DNA from: JBAZWV01 sp041660225
GTDB taxonomy: Bacteria; Patescibacteriota; Patescibacteriia; 2-12-FULL-60-25
Assembly: GCA_041660225.1 (NCBI GenBank)
Contig: JBAZWV010000002.1
Coordinates: forward strand, 314,735-378,734
Direction: 5' to 3'
Length of the DNA: 64,000 bases
Both the position numbers and the translations under genes were made by a program. Positions 1 through 7,688 of the stretch are shown here, piece after piece. The notes under the pieces were generated by a model. The model was given only the letters and a program-made list of their open reading frames with translations, was not told the origin of the DNA and searched no databases. Each line of letters starts with the position of its first letter. Position 1 is the stretch's first letter.

Positions 1-155
1 GTGAACGGATCGCGAATCGAAGCGCTCAGTCGCTCGACCGACAACCCCATCGCAATAAGACCGCACACGGCAAGAATCCCCGCGGAGATTTTCTGCTCCT
101 TCGCGAGGATATTCCATCGTTCCGACAACGTGCGCAAAAAGGGTACCCGGTCCAT
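1..155 (-). CDS. N-terminus of an unidentified membrane-anchored protein (runs off the left edge)
   Basis: An open frame starts with ATG at 155 on the minus strand and stays open to the window edge (51 codons seen). It begins MDRVPFLRTLSERWNILAKE, and a hydrophobic helix follows at about residues 24-41. A short charged N-terminus before one membrane segment is typical of patescibacterial extracytoplasmic proteins such as peptide-binding ABC components, but only the first 51 residues are visible, so no family is assigned. There is no Shine-Dalgarno; an extended -10 lies 16-21 bases upstream. Confidence 0.55.
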   Translation of the reverse strand, partial: MDRVPFLRTLSERWNILAKEQKISAGILAVCGLIAMGLSVERLSASIRDPF

Positions 156-158
156 AAG

Positions 159-176
159 CTGGACCGGTCCAGTATA
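159..176 (-). promoter_or_regulatory. Extended -10 and perfect palindrome before the left-edge gene
   Basis: On the minus strand TGATATACT (an extended -10, TATACT at 176-171) is followed at once by the 14-bp perfect palindrome CTGGACCGGTCCAG (172-159), which ends 3 bases before the ATG at 155. The palindrome covers the likely transcription start and could be an operator. No convincing -35 is visible. Confidence 0.4.
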
Positions 177-190
177 TCACACGGAAGAAA

Positions 191-213
191 ACAAAAACCG
201 CTTGGCAAGCGGC
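191..213 (-). terminator. Rho-independent terminator of hsp20
   Basis: Read on the minus strand, CCGCTTG-CC-AAGCGG is followed by TTTTTG. It lies 24 bases past the hsp20 stop codon. Confidence 0.7.
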
Positions 214-236
214 TTTGTGGGGATTCTTTTGATGCG

Positions 237-620
237 TCAATCCTCCCAGGTAACTTTGAGTTTCTTCCCCGCTTCTCTGACGGGGAATCGGATCTCTAAA
301 ATCCCATTTTTGAGGCTCGCGTTTGCACTGTCAGAGGCAACTTCGTTTGGTAACACGACGGATCGGCTAAATGAGCCCCAATAACACTCTTTATAAAACC
401 AATCATCCGACGATGTGTCGCGAGTATGTTCTCGTTTCCCGCGGATCGTCAGCAAATCGCCATTTACGGCAATATCGAGATCCTCCGGGGTCACACCCGC
501 AACGAGCGATCGCACCACAAGCTCATTCCCCTCTCGAAAGACGTCAACCGAAAGCTGCGCTTCATCGGATTGTCCAAACCAGTCCTGTTGTGACGATTGC
601 ATACGTCGGAATCGTATCAT
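237..620 (-). CDS. Small heat shock protein, Hsp20/alpha-crystallin family
   Basis: This 127-aa protein is the size of a minimal bacterial small heat shock protein, an ATP-independent holdase that binds unfolding proteins in the cytoplasm. The alpha-crystallin domain covers roughly residues 20-125: LSVDVFREGNELVVRSLVAG opens it, DLLTIRGKRE is the central strand pair, and SFSRSVVLPNEV followed by LKNGILEIRFP is the classic end of the fold. There is no obvious C-terminal I-x-I tail. The gene has no Shine-Dalgarno and its own terminator. A 106-bp inverted-repeat block separates it from the upstream VanW gene, so it is probably a separate unit. Confidence 0.92.
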   Translation of the reverse strand: MIRFRRMQSSQQDWFGQSDEAQLSVDVFREGNELVVRSLVAGVTPEDLDIAVNGDLLTIRGKREHTRDTSSDDWFYKECYWGSFSRSVVLPNEVASDSANASLKNGILEIRFPVREAGKKLKVTWED

Positions 621-644
621 TTTTTTGGCTCTTTCTCAATTCTT

Positions 645-750
645 CTGACCGCGTCTTGTCGGTCCGCGAGCAGGCGAGGACTGATAGAGCGATCTAGCGA
701 AGCGTTGAGCGAGTTCCGCAGCAGCGGGCGGACCGACAAGACGCGGTCAG
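645..750. repeat. 23-bp perfect inverted repeat with a 60-nt loop
   Basis: CTGACCGCGTCTTGTCGGTC plus CGC at 645-667 is exactly complementary to 728-750. The right arm contains the stop codon of the VanW gene. The 60-nt loop is purine-rich with no ORF. No U-tract follows either arm, so it is not a standard terminator. It could be a palindromic repeat element or a long mRNA 3'-end hairpin. Confidence 0.8.
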
Positions 751-2630
751 TTCACCGCACTCTCGTCTGTCGTCGTATCCGGCGGAGCCGTAAGCTTCTC
801 GACGCCGATCAGACACACGGCCTGCCAGGGTCGATAATGGCTTGTAAACGTTTCTTGCGTCGATGATCCGTTCGCATGGGTCACGATATAGGTAAACTCC
901 GCATCTGCGCCCGCATGAGCGACTTCCGTGCACTTCTTTTGACCCGGCGCCAAGTCCAATGTTTCCACGAGCTTCATGGCCGGCGGTGACACGACGTTGT
1001 AGACGCGCGGCTTGAGCTGATCGACGTTTGAAACTTCCGTCGAACCCTTAAACGTTGTTTCGCGTCCGTCATTCGTGCCCCAAAACTCGAAAATAGCCTC
1101 GTCACCCTTGATGTAGGCGTTGATCAGAACGTGACGGCTCGTGTCATTCTTAAACTTAAAGTCCGGCGACGGTTCATAAATCGTTGCATCCGTTCCCGCC
1201 GGTTCGTAATAACGAACACGATACGAGTGATTACGACGTTCCGTGATATCGAGACCCGATGAAAGCGCGCCTCGAAACACGGTCGTTCCGATCTGGCAGA
1301 GTCCTCCTCCGAACTCCGGTTTGGTTTCATTACCCTTGATCACAAGTTCGGGCAGCCATCCATTCGCTCCGTCGATCGATCCAAGCGTCTTGAGAAGCGA
1401 GAACTCCCCGCCCGGTTCGATGATAGTCCCATTCACTTTTTGCGCACCTTTGGCGATGTTCTTCCGACGATTCGATGGTGAGCCGGAAAAATTGGAGCGT
1501 CCGATGCCGATAATCTCTTTGATCCCAAGAGCTTCCGGATCTTCTCCCAGAAGCGAACCGGAGGTAATCGTCACAAGCAAAGGGAATGTCCGTTCTTTCG
1601 GCCATGCGGTTTCGAGGACGGCGAGCGTTTTCTCGGCATCGATTTGAATGCCTTGCGTTCCGGCGGTAAACGAAATGATTTTGCCATCCTGCACATCGAG
1701 GTCTCCATTCTTCGTCTCCTGCTCAATGTCAGGCGCACGTTCCTTGATGTACTCGTGGAAGGCGTCACGCGACAACGTGAGTTTCGCCTTTCCATCCTCC
1801 TCAACGACGGTGATCAACCGCGCGAGCGTTGAGGTTGTAATGGGAAACGTCTTTGTTTGATAGGTAAACGTCAACGAAGGACGGTTGAGCAACTCAATCA
1901 CTTCCTGTTCAAGCGGTTCCAGATCCGCACGACGAAAACGCGGCTCCGCGCGCTGTTCTTCCAGCTCAATCGGCATGAACGTCAGCCGCTCCGCCTGGCG
2001 CTTCAGTTCGTTCATTGCGCGCTCCATACGGAAATCCGCACCCATTTCTTCGTTCTGGATTCGGACGAGTGGCGTTGTCCCCGTCGCGAAACGAATATCG
2101 AACGACGCGTCGCGGGCGGGCGTCAGCGTATCGCCGAATCCCTCACGAAGCGCTTCTTCGATTCCTTTTTCATCAATAACGACATCGGCCGGAACGCGAA
2201 GCGGATTGATCCGCGCGCCCAATTGCACCAACGCATTCCTGATCGGATTCTTTGTTCGCCCCACATCAAACGCTTTATTGATCGCCTGTCCGATATCGTA
2301 CTGAATCAATTCGCGTGACTCCGAGCCATCAGCCGCGGCAACCGTCATATCGAGATCCGTCTGCTTGCCGTGGAACGTATACGCAATGCCCGTCGAGAGG
2401 ACTTCATCGATCCGTTTTTGGACCGTCTCGCGAGCTTCATCGCGGGTGAGTCCATCAAGCCGCACGTTCAACACGCGAACGCCGGGAAAAATCTTCCCAT
2501 CATGTAAACGACCGTACGAGATCGCTCCCGCAGCAACGGCCATCGAAAAAAGGCCGAGAACCCCGAGGGTCACACCGCCCCAGGTGGCAATCGCCTTAAT
2601 AGTCGTGGTATCCAGCTTCTTCGCGGTCAT
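747..2630 (-). CDS. VanW family cell-surface protein
   Basis: This 627-aa protein has one N-terminal membrane helix (about 14-38), then two repeats resembling the peptidoglycan-binding type-4 domain (about 90-370) and a VanW domain (about 380-520). The VanW domain is marked by INPGGEFSL-like IIEPGGEFSLL, the conserved GGGLCQIGTTVF block and NHSYRVRYYEPAG. A final domain of about 90 residues may be G5-like. VanW proteins are cell-envelope proteins of unknown biochemistry, named after a glycopeptide-resistance accessory gene; resistance is not implied here. The ATG overlaps the stop of the upstream 71-aa gene (ATGA), so the two are translationally coupled. Confidence 0.9.
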   Translation of the reverse strand: MTAKKLDTTTIKAIATWGGVTLGVLGLFSMAVAAGAISYGRLHDGKIFPGVRVLNVRLDGLTRDEARETVQKRIDEVLSTGIAYTFHGKQTDLDMTVAAADGSESRELIQYDIGQAINKAFDVGRTKNPIRNALVQLGARINPLRVPADVVIDEKGIEEALREGFGDTLTPARDASFDIRFATGTTPLVRIQNEEMGADFRMERAMNELKRQAERLTFMPIELEEQRAEPRFRRADLEPLEQEVIELLNRPSLTFTYQTKTFPITTSTLARLITVVEEDGKAKLTLSRDAFHEYIKERAPDIEQETKNGDLDVQDGKIISFTAGTQGIQIDAEKTLAVLETAWPKERTFPLLVTITSGSLLGEDPEALGIKEIIGIGRSNFSGSPSNRRKNIAKGAQKVNGTIIEPGGEFSLLKTLGSIDGANGWLPELVIKGNETKPEFGGGLCQIGTTVFRGALSSGLDITERRNHSYRVRYYEPAGTDATIYEPSPDFKFKNDTSRHVLINAYIKGDEAIFEFWGTNDGRETTFKGSTEVSNVDQLKPRVYNVVSPPAMKLVETLDLAPGQKKCTEVAHAGADAEFTYIVTHANGSSTQETFTSHYRPWQAVCLIGVEKLTAPPDTTTDESAVN

Positions 2631-2842
2631 GGGGCCAGTATTTCATTCAACAGCTCCCGCGCCAAGGCCTGCCGTCCGGCGTCCTCAGCTGACGGAACAG
2701 TCACAATCACACGAACGTCGCTTCCCTGCTTGGGAATTCCTTCCAGCGAAGACACCCCGACGACAAGCTTTTGCCCATCTTCAAAGACGACCGTTGCGCG
2801 GTCGTTTTGGATAGATTCTACGGTTGCTCGAAGAGATGACAT
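2627..2842 (-). CDS. Small conserved-looking protein of unknown function
   Basis: The 71-aa product begins MSSLRATVESIQNDRATVVF and looks like one small beta-barrel (alternating strands over residues 5-50) with a short C-terminal helix (about 52-68). It overlaps the VanW gene by 4 bases, which supports co-translation. No family is recognised; an SH3- or OB-like barrel is possible. There is no Shine-Dalgarno. The 366 bases upstream hold an AAAAAAGTTTTTT palindrome, a long imperfect hairpin and the SMC terminator. Confidence 0.75.
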   Translation of the reverse strand: MSSLRATVESIQNDRATVVFEDGQKLVVGVSSLEGIPKQGSDVRVIVTVPSAEDAGRQALARELLNEILAP

Positions 2843-2884
2843 GGTTCAGGAAAAAACTTTTTTCTAACAAAAATGAGGGTCAAA

Positions 2885-2978
2885 ACAATCCGCATCCAAG
2901 AAACTTTTTTGTAGGGCGAGTCCGAAGACCTGCGGCACCCTATGAAAAAGTTCCATGCTTGTCGTGGACGCGGATTGT
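2885..2978. repeat. Long imperfect hairpin (94 nt) upstream of the VanW pair
   Basis: The outer arms ACAATCCGCATCC (2885-2897) and GGACGCGGATTGT (2966-2978) pair at 12 of 13 positions. Inside them GAAACTTTTT pairs with AAAAAGTTCC, and GTAGGG pairs with CCCTAT. The stem therefore continues through three blocks to a loop around 2920-2930. Such an extended stem upstream of the gene pair could be a structured leader or a small palindromic element. Confidence 0.6.
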
Positions 2979-3102
2979 TCTAAACCTCATCGGTAAACAA
3001 TCCTGACCTGATTCTGGAACGGTTCGGAAGGGGCGACGTGACGGGCCTGTATACCATGATACGCGGCGATCGTCAAGGATCTGTCAGTCCTCCCTAGGGG
3101 AC

Positions 3103-3127
3103 GAAAAAACGGTCTTCCGAAGGCCGT
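3103..3127 (-). terminator. Rho-independent terminator of smc
   Basis: On the minus strand ACGGCCTTCGGAAGACCGT is followed by TTTTTT, about 85 bases past the smc stop. Confidence 0.75.
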
Positions 3128-3209
3128 TACACAAGGGACTATCCGAAAGATATCATCCAAAAAGACCCGTGTCAAGACCGGAAAACGGCAAAAAACCCTT
3201 TATTTCTTG

Positions 3210-5426
3210 TTATCTAGCCTTCATCACATCTTCGAGTTTCACCGACAAAAGCTGTGACACCCCGTCGTCCCCCATCGTGACCCCATAGAGGACATGCGCC
3301 TGGTCCATGGTCGCCCGATTATGGGTAACGACAATAAATTGCGTGCGGTCTGCTAGGGTCCCAAGGATTTCCGCAAACTTCCGCGAGTTCGACTCGTCGA
3401 GCGCCGCATCGACCTCGTCGAGCACCACGAACGGTGATGGATTGGTCGCCATAATGGCACAGATGAGCGCGATCGACGTAAGAGCTCGTTCGCCCCCTGA
3501 GAGCAACGCAATCCCCTTCAGACGTTTGCCTGGAGGCGTCGCTTGAATATCGATTCCGGCGGGACCGGCATTCATGTCCGGCTCGGAAAGGATGTTTCCA
3601 TCCTCATCCGTTTCAGGCTCCGCTGCGACTTCGATAAGTTTCGCTTCTCCCCCGCCAAACAGTTTCTTGAAAAAGGATCCAAACTCGCGATCCAGTAGAT
3701 GGAATGACGTATCCGCGCGTTCCTTAATGGTCTTATCAAGTTCCGCGATGATCGATTCAAGCGACCCCATCGCCTGCGTCAGATCTTGTGTCTGGCTCGC
3801 AAGATCGTCGAACCGTTTCTTCGTTTCTTCATACTCCTTGAGCACCTCCGGATCGATTCCGCCGATCCATTCGAGCTGCGAGCGAAGCTTCGTCAGTCGC
3901 GGCAAAAGCGTATCGTACGACCCGCCTTCCGGAGGCTTCGCCGTTTTCGCGAGCTCTTCCAATTGCGCTTCGAGACCCGGTGCCTGCGCGCGTAATTCAA
4001 GCAGGAAGGCATCGCGACGCGTCTCGATACGCGCGACGTCCACCGCGGCACTTGAGGCCTTGTGCTCGGCTTCTGTCGCTTCACGGCGAAGTGCGGACAG
4101 CTTGTGCTGCAACTCAAAAATGTGTGAACGCTTCGCTTCTTCATTCTTGTTCCATGCATCGAGTTTTTTCTTCGTCTCTTCGATCTTGGCATCAAGCGCA
4201 TGCATCGCATCCATGAGACGCTCCGTTTCTTTTTCGATTTTCGGATCGGTCGGTGCCGCCGCTTCCGGCTCGGGCGCCGGACGCTGCAGCTTCCCAAGAA
4301 GATCGCCGTTTGATGAACGGATTTCTTCGACAAGCGACTTCACCTTCGCGATATCCGGCGAAGCGGCATCCAGCAATGTCCACAGCTTGTCGTGCTGTGC
4401 CTTGAGTTGATCGATCGATTCGATGATTTTCGAGAGCGGGAGCGGTGACCACGGTTTTTCGGCTCGGATCTTCGCAACTTCACGCGATGATTCAAGCTTC
4501 AACTGCTCTTCACGAAGCTTCGAGCGTTCACCCGCGAGGACATCAAGCGCCGTTTGAATCTCCCGAAATCCTTCAGAGCGCGGTATCGCTTTTTCAAGCG
4601 TCGAAAGCTCCCCCTCAAGTCCTTCTGCTTCCTTCGCACGTGATCCCGCCGCATCTTCCGCCGCCTTGTGCGACGTTTGCGCAACCGTAAGACGCGTCGT
4701 GATGTCCTTCCACATTCCTCCGTAATACGTCCGTTCAAGTTCGCGCACTTCTTCCTGAATACCATCGCGTTCCTGAAGACGTTTCGCCTGTCGTTCAAGG
4801 GAAGACAGACGTGGACCGATTTCACGGAGCAATAATTCCGCCTGTTTCAAATTATCTTTCGTCGCATCCAACTTATTCATCGATGATTGTCGCTTAAGTT
4901 GGAACGGACGGAGTCCTGCAGCTTCATCAAAAAACTCTTTGCGCTCGGCAGGCGATGCAACGAGCACCGCATCAACCATCCCCTGCCCGATCACACTGTA
5001 GGTGCGTTGTCCGATGCCCGCTTGGGCAAGGAGGAGAGCCACATCCGTCAGACGTGCGCTCTGTCGGTTCACTTCATACTCGGATTGTCCGTCACGATAC
5101 AACCGGCGCGTCACGACGATCTCGGCGAGATCGATCTCGCTCTTGTCGTCGTTCACGAGCGTCATGCTGATCTCGGCAAAACCGGCACGCGACTTCTTTT
5201 CGGAACCGGAAAAAATAACATCTTCGGATTTCTTGCCGCGAAGCAGCTTCATACTCTGCTCCCCCATCACCCAGCGGATCGCATCGGCGATATTCGACTT
5301 GCCGGACCCGTTCGGTCCGACCACGGCGGTGAGTCCGCGGCGACCGCCCGTATCCGGAAGAAATTCGAGCACGGTCTTTTGTGCGAAGGTCTTAAATCCC
5401 TGGAGTTCGAGGCGGCGAAGATACAT
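3210..5426 (-). CDS. smc: Compact SMC-type chromosome segregation ATPase without a recognisable hinge
   Basis: SMC proteins fold and segregate chromosomes; usual length is about 1150-1200 aa, but this one has 738. The N-terminal head carries Walker A GPNGSGKSN (about residue 38) and the Q-loop region WVMGEQSMKLLRG. The C-terminal head carries the signature LLSGGERALTSIAL and Walker B FVVLDEVDAALD. The arms are coiled coil at about 170-350 and 375-560. Where the globular hinge should be there is only a Pro/Ala/Glu-rich linker (LQRPAPEPEAAAPTDPK). The second arm has the normal SMC motif IGGIDPEVLKEYEETKKRF, so the reading frame is intact. It is divergent from rbfA and followed by a terminator. 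Confidence 0.9.
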   Translation of the reverse strand: MYLRRLELQGFKTFAQKTVLEFLPDTGGRRGLTAVVGPNGSGKSNIADAIRWVMGEQSMKLLRGKKSEDVIFSGSEKKSRAGFAEISMTLVNDDKSEIDLAEIVVTRRLYRDGQSEYEVNRQSARLTDVALLLAQAGIGQRTYSVIGQGMVDAVLVASPAERKEFFDEAAGLRPFQLKRQSSMNKLDATKDNLKQAELLLREIGPRLSSLERQAKRLQERDGIQEEVRELERTYYGGMWKDITTRLTVAQTSHKAAEDAAGSRAKEAEGLEGELSTLEKAIPRSEGFREIQTALDVLAGERSKLREEQLKLESSREVAKIRAEKPWSPLPLSKIIESIDQLKAQHDKLWTLLDAASPDIAKVKSLVEEIRSSNGDLLGKLQRPAPEPEAAAPTDPKIEKETERLMDAMHALDAKIEETKKKLDAWNKNEEAKRSHIFELQHKLSALRREATEAEHKASSAAVDVARIETRRDAFLLELRAQAPGLEAQLEELAKTAKPPEGGSYDTLLPRLTKLRSQLEWIGGIDPEVLKEYEETKKRFDDLASQTQDLTQAMGSLESIIAELDKTIKERADTSFHLLDREFGSFFKKLFGGGEAKLIEVAAEPETDEDGNILSEPDMNAGPAGIDIQATPPGKRLKGIALLSGGERALTSIALICAIMATNPSPFVVLDEVDAALDESNSRKFAEILGTLADRTQFIVVTHNRATMDQAHVLYGVTMGDDGVSQLLSVKLEDVMKAR

Positions 5427-5487
5427 AGGTCGCTCATAGGGTATCGGACCTTCCCGAAAATGGGTAGGGACGGTAGGCTTGCAATAT

Positions 5488-5847
5488 ATGCCTCATACGA
5501 AACGGCTCGAAGAAGGCGGCGGAATGCAGCATTTTCGCGAAGCGCTCGCACAGGTCGTGCGCGAGGTTGTTGAGTTTCCGGTCGGCGCATTCGTCACGGT
5601 CGTCGACGCCAAGCTCACGCGCGACACGAAGCACGCCAAGGGCGTCATCTCGGTCTTGCCCGTTGAGATGGAAAAAGACGTCTTAAAACAACTCAAAGAA
5701 TACGAGAAAGAAATCAAAGAAGGTCTGGCCGAACACCTCCGCCTCCGCCGCATCCCCCGCCTCCACTGGGGCTTCGATCACACCGAAGCTTTCGTCGGAA
5801 GCATCGACGACACGATCAACGAATTAAAGGCAAAGGGAGAGCTCTAG
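5488..5847 (+). CDS. rbfA: Ribosome-binding factor A
   Basis: RbfA binds the 30S subunit and helps mature the 5' end of 16S rRNA. The 119-aa product shows the KH-like fold: an N-terminal helix (FREALAQVVREVV), the strand TVVDAKLTRDTKHAKGVISV, then a long helix and the RRIPRLHWGFDHT stretch corresponding to the family's RxxPxLxFxxD motif. I chose ATG 5488 (MPHTKRLEEGG); an in-frame start three codons earlier is possible. No Shine-Dalgarno is seen. A DHH phosphoesterase follows almost directly, a very common bacterial pairing. Confidence 0.9.
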   Translation: MPHTKRLEEGGGMQHFREALAQVVREVVEFPVGAFVTVVDAKLTRDTKHAKGVISVLPVEMEKDVLKQLKEYEKEIKEGLAEHLRLRRIPRLHWGFDHTEAFVGSIDDTINELKAKGEL

Positions 5848-5888
5848 GGTTGACGGTTCGTTCGATGTTGGGTAGGCTCCTTGGTCGC

Positions 5889-6851
5889 ATGAAGAACACC
5901 CATCTCTTCGGACAAATCCGTGAAACGATTCGAACCTCGAATCGGATTTTGCTTGTGACGGACGGGAAGGCAGATGGCGACTCCATTGGATCAACCACAG
6001 CGATGGTGAGCTGGCTTCTGGATGAAGGAAAGGACGTCGAAGTGTTTTGCATTGAAGCGATTCCATCATATCTCCACTTCCTCGACCATGCCCATCGGAT
6101 CAGTATGGATCCAACGATCTTTTCGAAATCGTATGATCTCGTGATGACGTTTGATGCAAGCGATCCCGCGCGCTGTGGCCTCACCGCCCATTATCCGAAA
6201 ATCCCGACGCAACCGCACGTCATCGTATTTGATCATCATGAAACGAATCCCCGCTACGGACACACGAATGCGATCTTCACAGATGCAGGATCTACGTGCG
6301 AAGTCGTGTATTCTTTTTTCATCGCGAACGATGTGCGCCTCGACGCTCGCATGGCGACGTCCCTTCTTACCGGCATCACGACGGACACGACGAGCTTCAC
6401 GAATGCCGCGACGACCTCAAAAGGAATGGATGCGGCTGCACATCTCATCCGCTCCGGCGCTCGTCACACAGACATTCTGGCGAACGTCGTTAAAAATACG
6501 TCGATGGATGCGTTGAAGCTCTGGGGCATCGCACTCTCACGTCTTCGCACGAATGAGAAACTCGGCATCGCGTCGACGTATCTTCTTCAGAGTGACTTCA
6601 AGAAGCCGGAAGACGAAGAACTTGTCGGTGGTCTCTCAAATTTCTTGAGCGGCGTCACCACGGGAACCGACACCACCCTCATCCTCCACGAACGCCCCGA
6701 CGGAACCGTCCGAGGATCATTCCGCAGCGTAAAACGCGACATTTCCAAACTCGCCAAACTCCTAAGCGGCGGCGGTCACAAGAAGGCGGCCGGATTTACG
6801 GTAAAGGGTCACATCGAAGTGACGCTAAAAGGACCGAGAATCGTCGCCTAA
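5889..6851 (+). CDS. DHH family phosphoesterase (NrnA-like nanoRNase / pAp phosphatase)
   Basis: DHH/DHHA1 proteins of this type degrade 2-5 nt RNAs or dephosphorylate pAp. The 320-aa protein shows motif I ADGDSIGS, motif II TFDASDPAR, the DHH motif FDHHETNP, motif IV GITTDTTSF and the DHHA1 glycine motif SGGGHKKAAGF near the C-terminus. The His usually found upstream of motif I is replaced by Asp (VTDGKADGD). Starts at 5850 (TTG), 5865 and 5889 are in frame; ATG 5889 (MKNTHLFGQI) fits family alignments best. It is probably in one operon with rbfA. Confidence 0.9.
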   Translation: MKNTHLFGQIRETIRTSNRILLVTDGKADGDSIGSTTAMVSWLLDEGKDVEVFCIEAIPSYLHFLDHAHRISMDPTIFSKSYDLVMTFDASDPARCGLTAHYPKIPTQPHVIVFDHHETNPRYGHTNAIFTDAGSTCEVVYSFFIANDVRLDARMATSLLTGITTDTTSFTNAATTSKGMDAAAHLIRSGARHTDILANVVKNTSMDALKLWGIALSRLRTNEKLGIASTYLLQSDFKKPEDEELVGGLSNFLSGVTTGTDTTLILHERPDGTVRGSFRSVKRDISKLAKLLSGGGHKKAAGFTVKGHIEVTLKGPRIVA

Positions 6852-6881
6852 TCTTCTCCCCATTTCCTCCTCTCAGCTAAG

Positions 6882-6963
6882 CGAGGGATGGGAATCCGAA
6901 GCGGACGAGGACGTTGACCATATACAGTGGGAATCCGCAGGTAGCGCAGGATCCCATCCCTCG
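6882..6963. repeat. Hairpin element, copy 1 (shares a 28-nt core with 61836-61912)
   Basis: CGAGGGATGGGA (6882-6893) and TCCCATCCCTCG (6952-6963) form a perfect 12-bp stem. The loop contains GTTGACCATATACAGTGGGA followed by ATCCGCAG (6913-6940), which matches 25 of 28 positions in the loop of a second hairpin at 61836-61912 whose arms have a different sequence. It lies between the DHH gene and clpP. Confidence 0.75.
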
Positions 6964-7007
6964 ATTAGCACTCCCATCATTTGACTGCTAAAAAGCCATA
7001 CGCTAGG

Positions 7008-7634
7008 ATGCCATTACATATGCGTAATCCCTACGACATCCGTTCCGAGATTTCAAATAACTACCTGGTTCCGACCGTCATTGAAAAAACGAATTACGGC
7101 GAACGCGCGTACGATATCTACTCGCGTCTTTTGAAGGACCGTATCATCATGCTTGGTTCCGCCATCAACGATGACGTCGCAAACATCATCGTTGCCCAGA
7201 TTCTCTTTTTGGAAAGCCAGGACAAGACGAAAGACATTAAACTCTACGTAAACTCCCCCGGCGGATCGGTCACGGCCGGTCTCGCGATCTACGACACGAT
7301 GCAGCACGTGAGCTGTGACGTCTCAACGATCTGTATGGGCATGGCCGCGTCCATGGGCGCAATCATTCTCGCGGGTGGCGCCAAAGGCAAACGCTTTGCT
7401 CTCCCCAACTCCGAGATCATGATCCACCAACCGCTCGGCGGCATGGAAGGACAGGCGACGGACATCAAAATCCACGCCGAACGCATCATCCAGATGCGCG
7501 AACAGCTTAACAAGATCTTGCAAAAGCACACCGGCCAACCATTCAAGAAAATCGACGAAGACACGGAGCGCGACAACTTCATGCTTCCGAAGAAAGCCCT
7601 CGAATACGGCATCATCGACAAAGTCATCGGCTAA
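7008..7634 (+). CDS. clpP: ATP-dependent Clp protease proteolytic subunit
   Basis: ClpP is the serine-protease tetradecamer that degrades proteins delivered by ClpX or ClpA. The product shows VPTVIEKTNYGERAYDIYSR, the oxyanion strand VNSPGGSVTAG, the catalytic Ser in CMGMAASMGA, His in EIMIHQPLGG, and Asp in the DTERDNFM stretch, so the triad is intact. Length is standard (208 aa from ATG 7008). ATG 7020 is a good alternative because AGGA lies 11 bases before it; the TTG at 6981 is unlikely. A bidirectional terminator closes the gene against gyrA. Confidence 0.95.
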   Translation: MPLHMRNPYDIRSEISNNYLVPTVIEKTNYGERAYDIYSRLLKDRIIMLGSAINDDVANIIVAQILFLESQDKTKDIKLYVNSPGGSVTAGLAIYDTMQHVSCDVSTICMGMAASMGAIILAGGAKGKRFALPNSEIMIHQPLGGMEGQATDIKIHAERIIQMREQLNKILQKHTGQPFKKIDEDTERDNFMLPKKALEYGIIDKVIG

Positions 7635-7650
7635 TCTAACAAGGTAACAA

Positions 7651-7683
7651 AAAAACGGGTCCTTGATTGGACCCGTTTTTTTG
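7651..7683. terminator. Bidirectional terminator between clpP and gyrA
   Basis: AACGGGTCC-TTGAT-TGGACCCGTT is flanked by A and T runs on both sides, so it can end transcription from both convergent genes. Confidence 0.85.
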
Positions 7684-7688
7684 TTCTC

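Noticed and set aside
1..384. 127-aa plus-strand frame at the left edge
   Set aside because: It runs through the hsp20 terminator and antisense to the partial minus-strand gene and hsp20, with no domain.
747..2630. Vancomycin resistance determinant
   Set aside because: VanW-domain proteins are widespread surface proteins; no vanHAX or vanRS genes are present.
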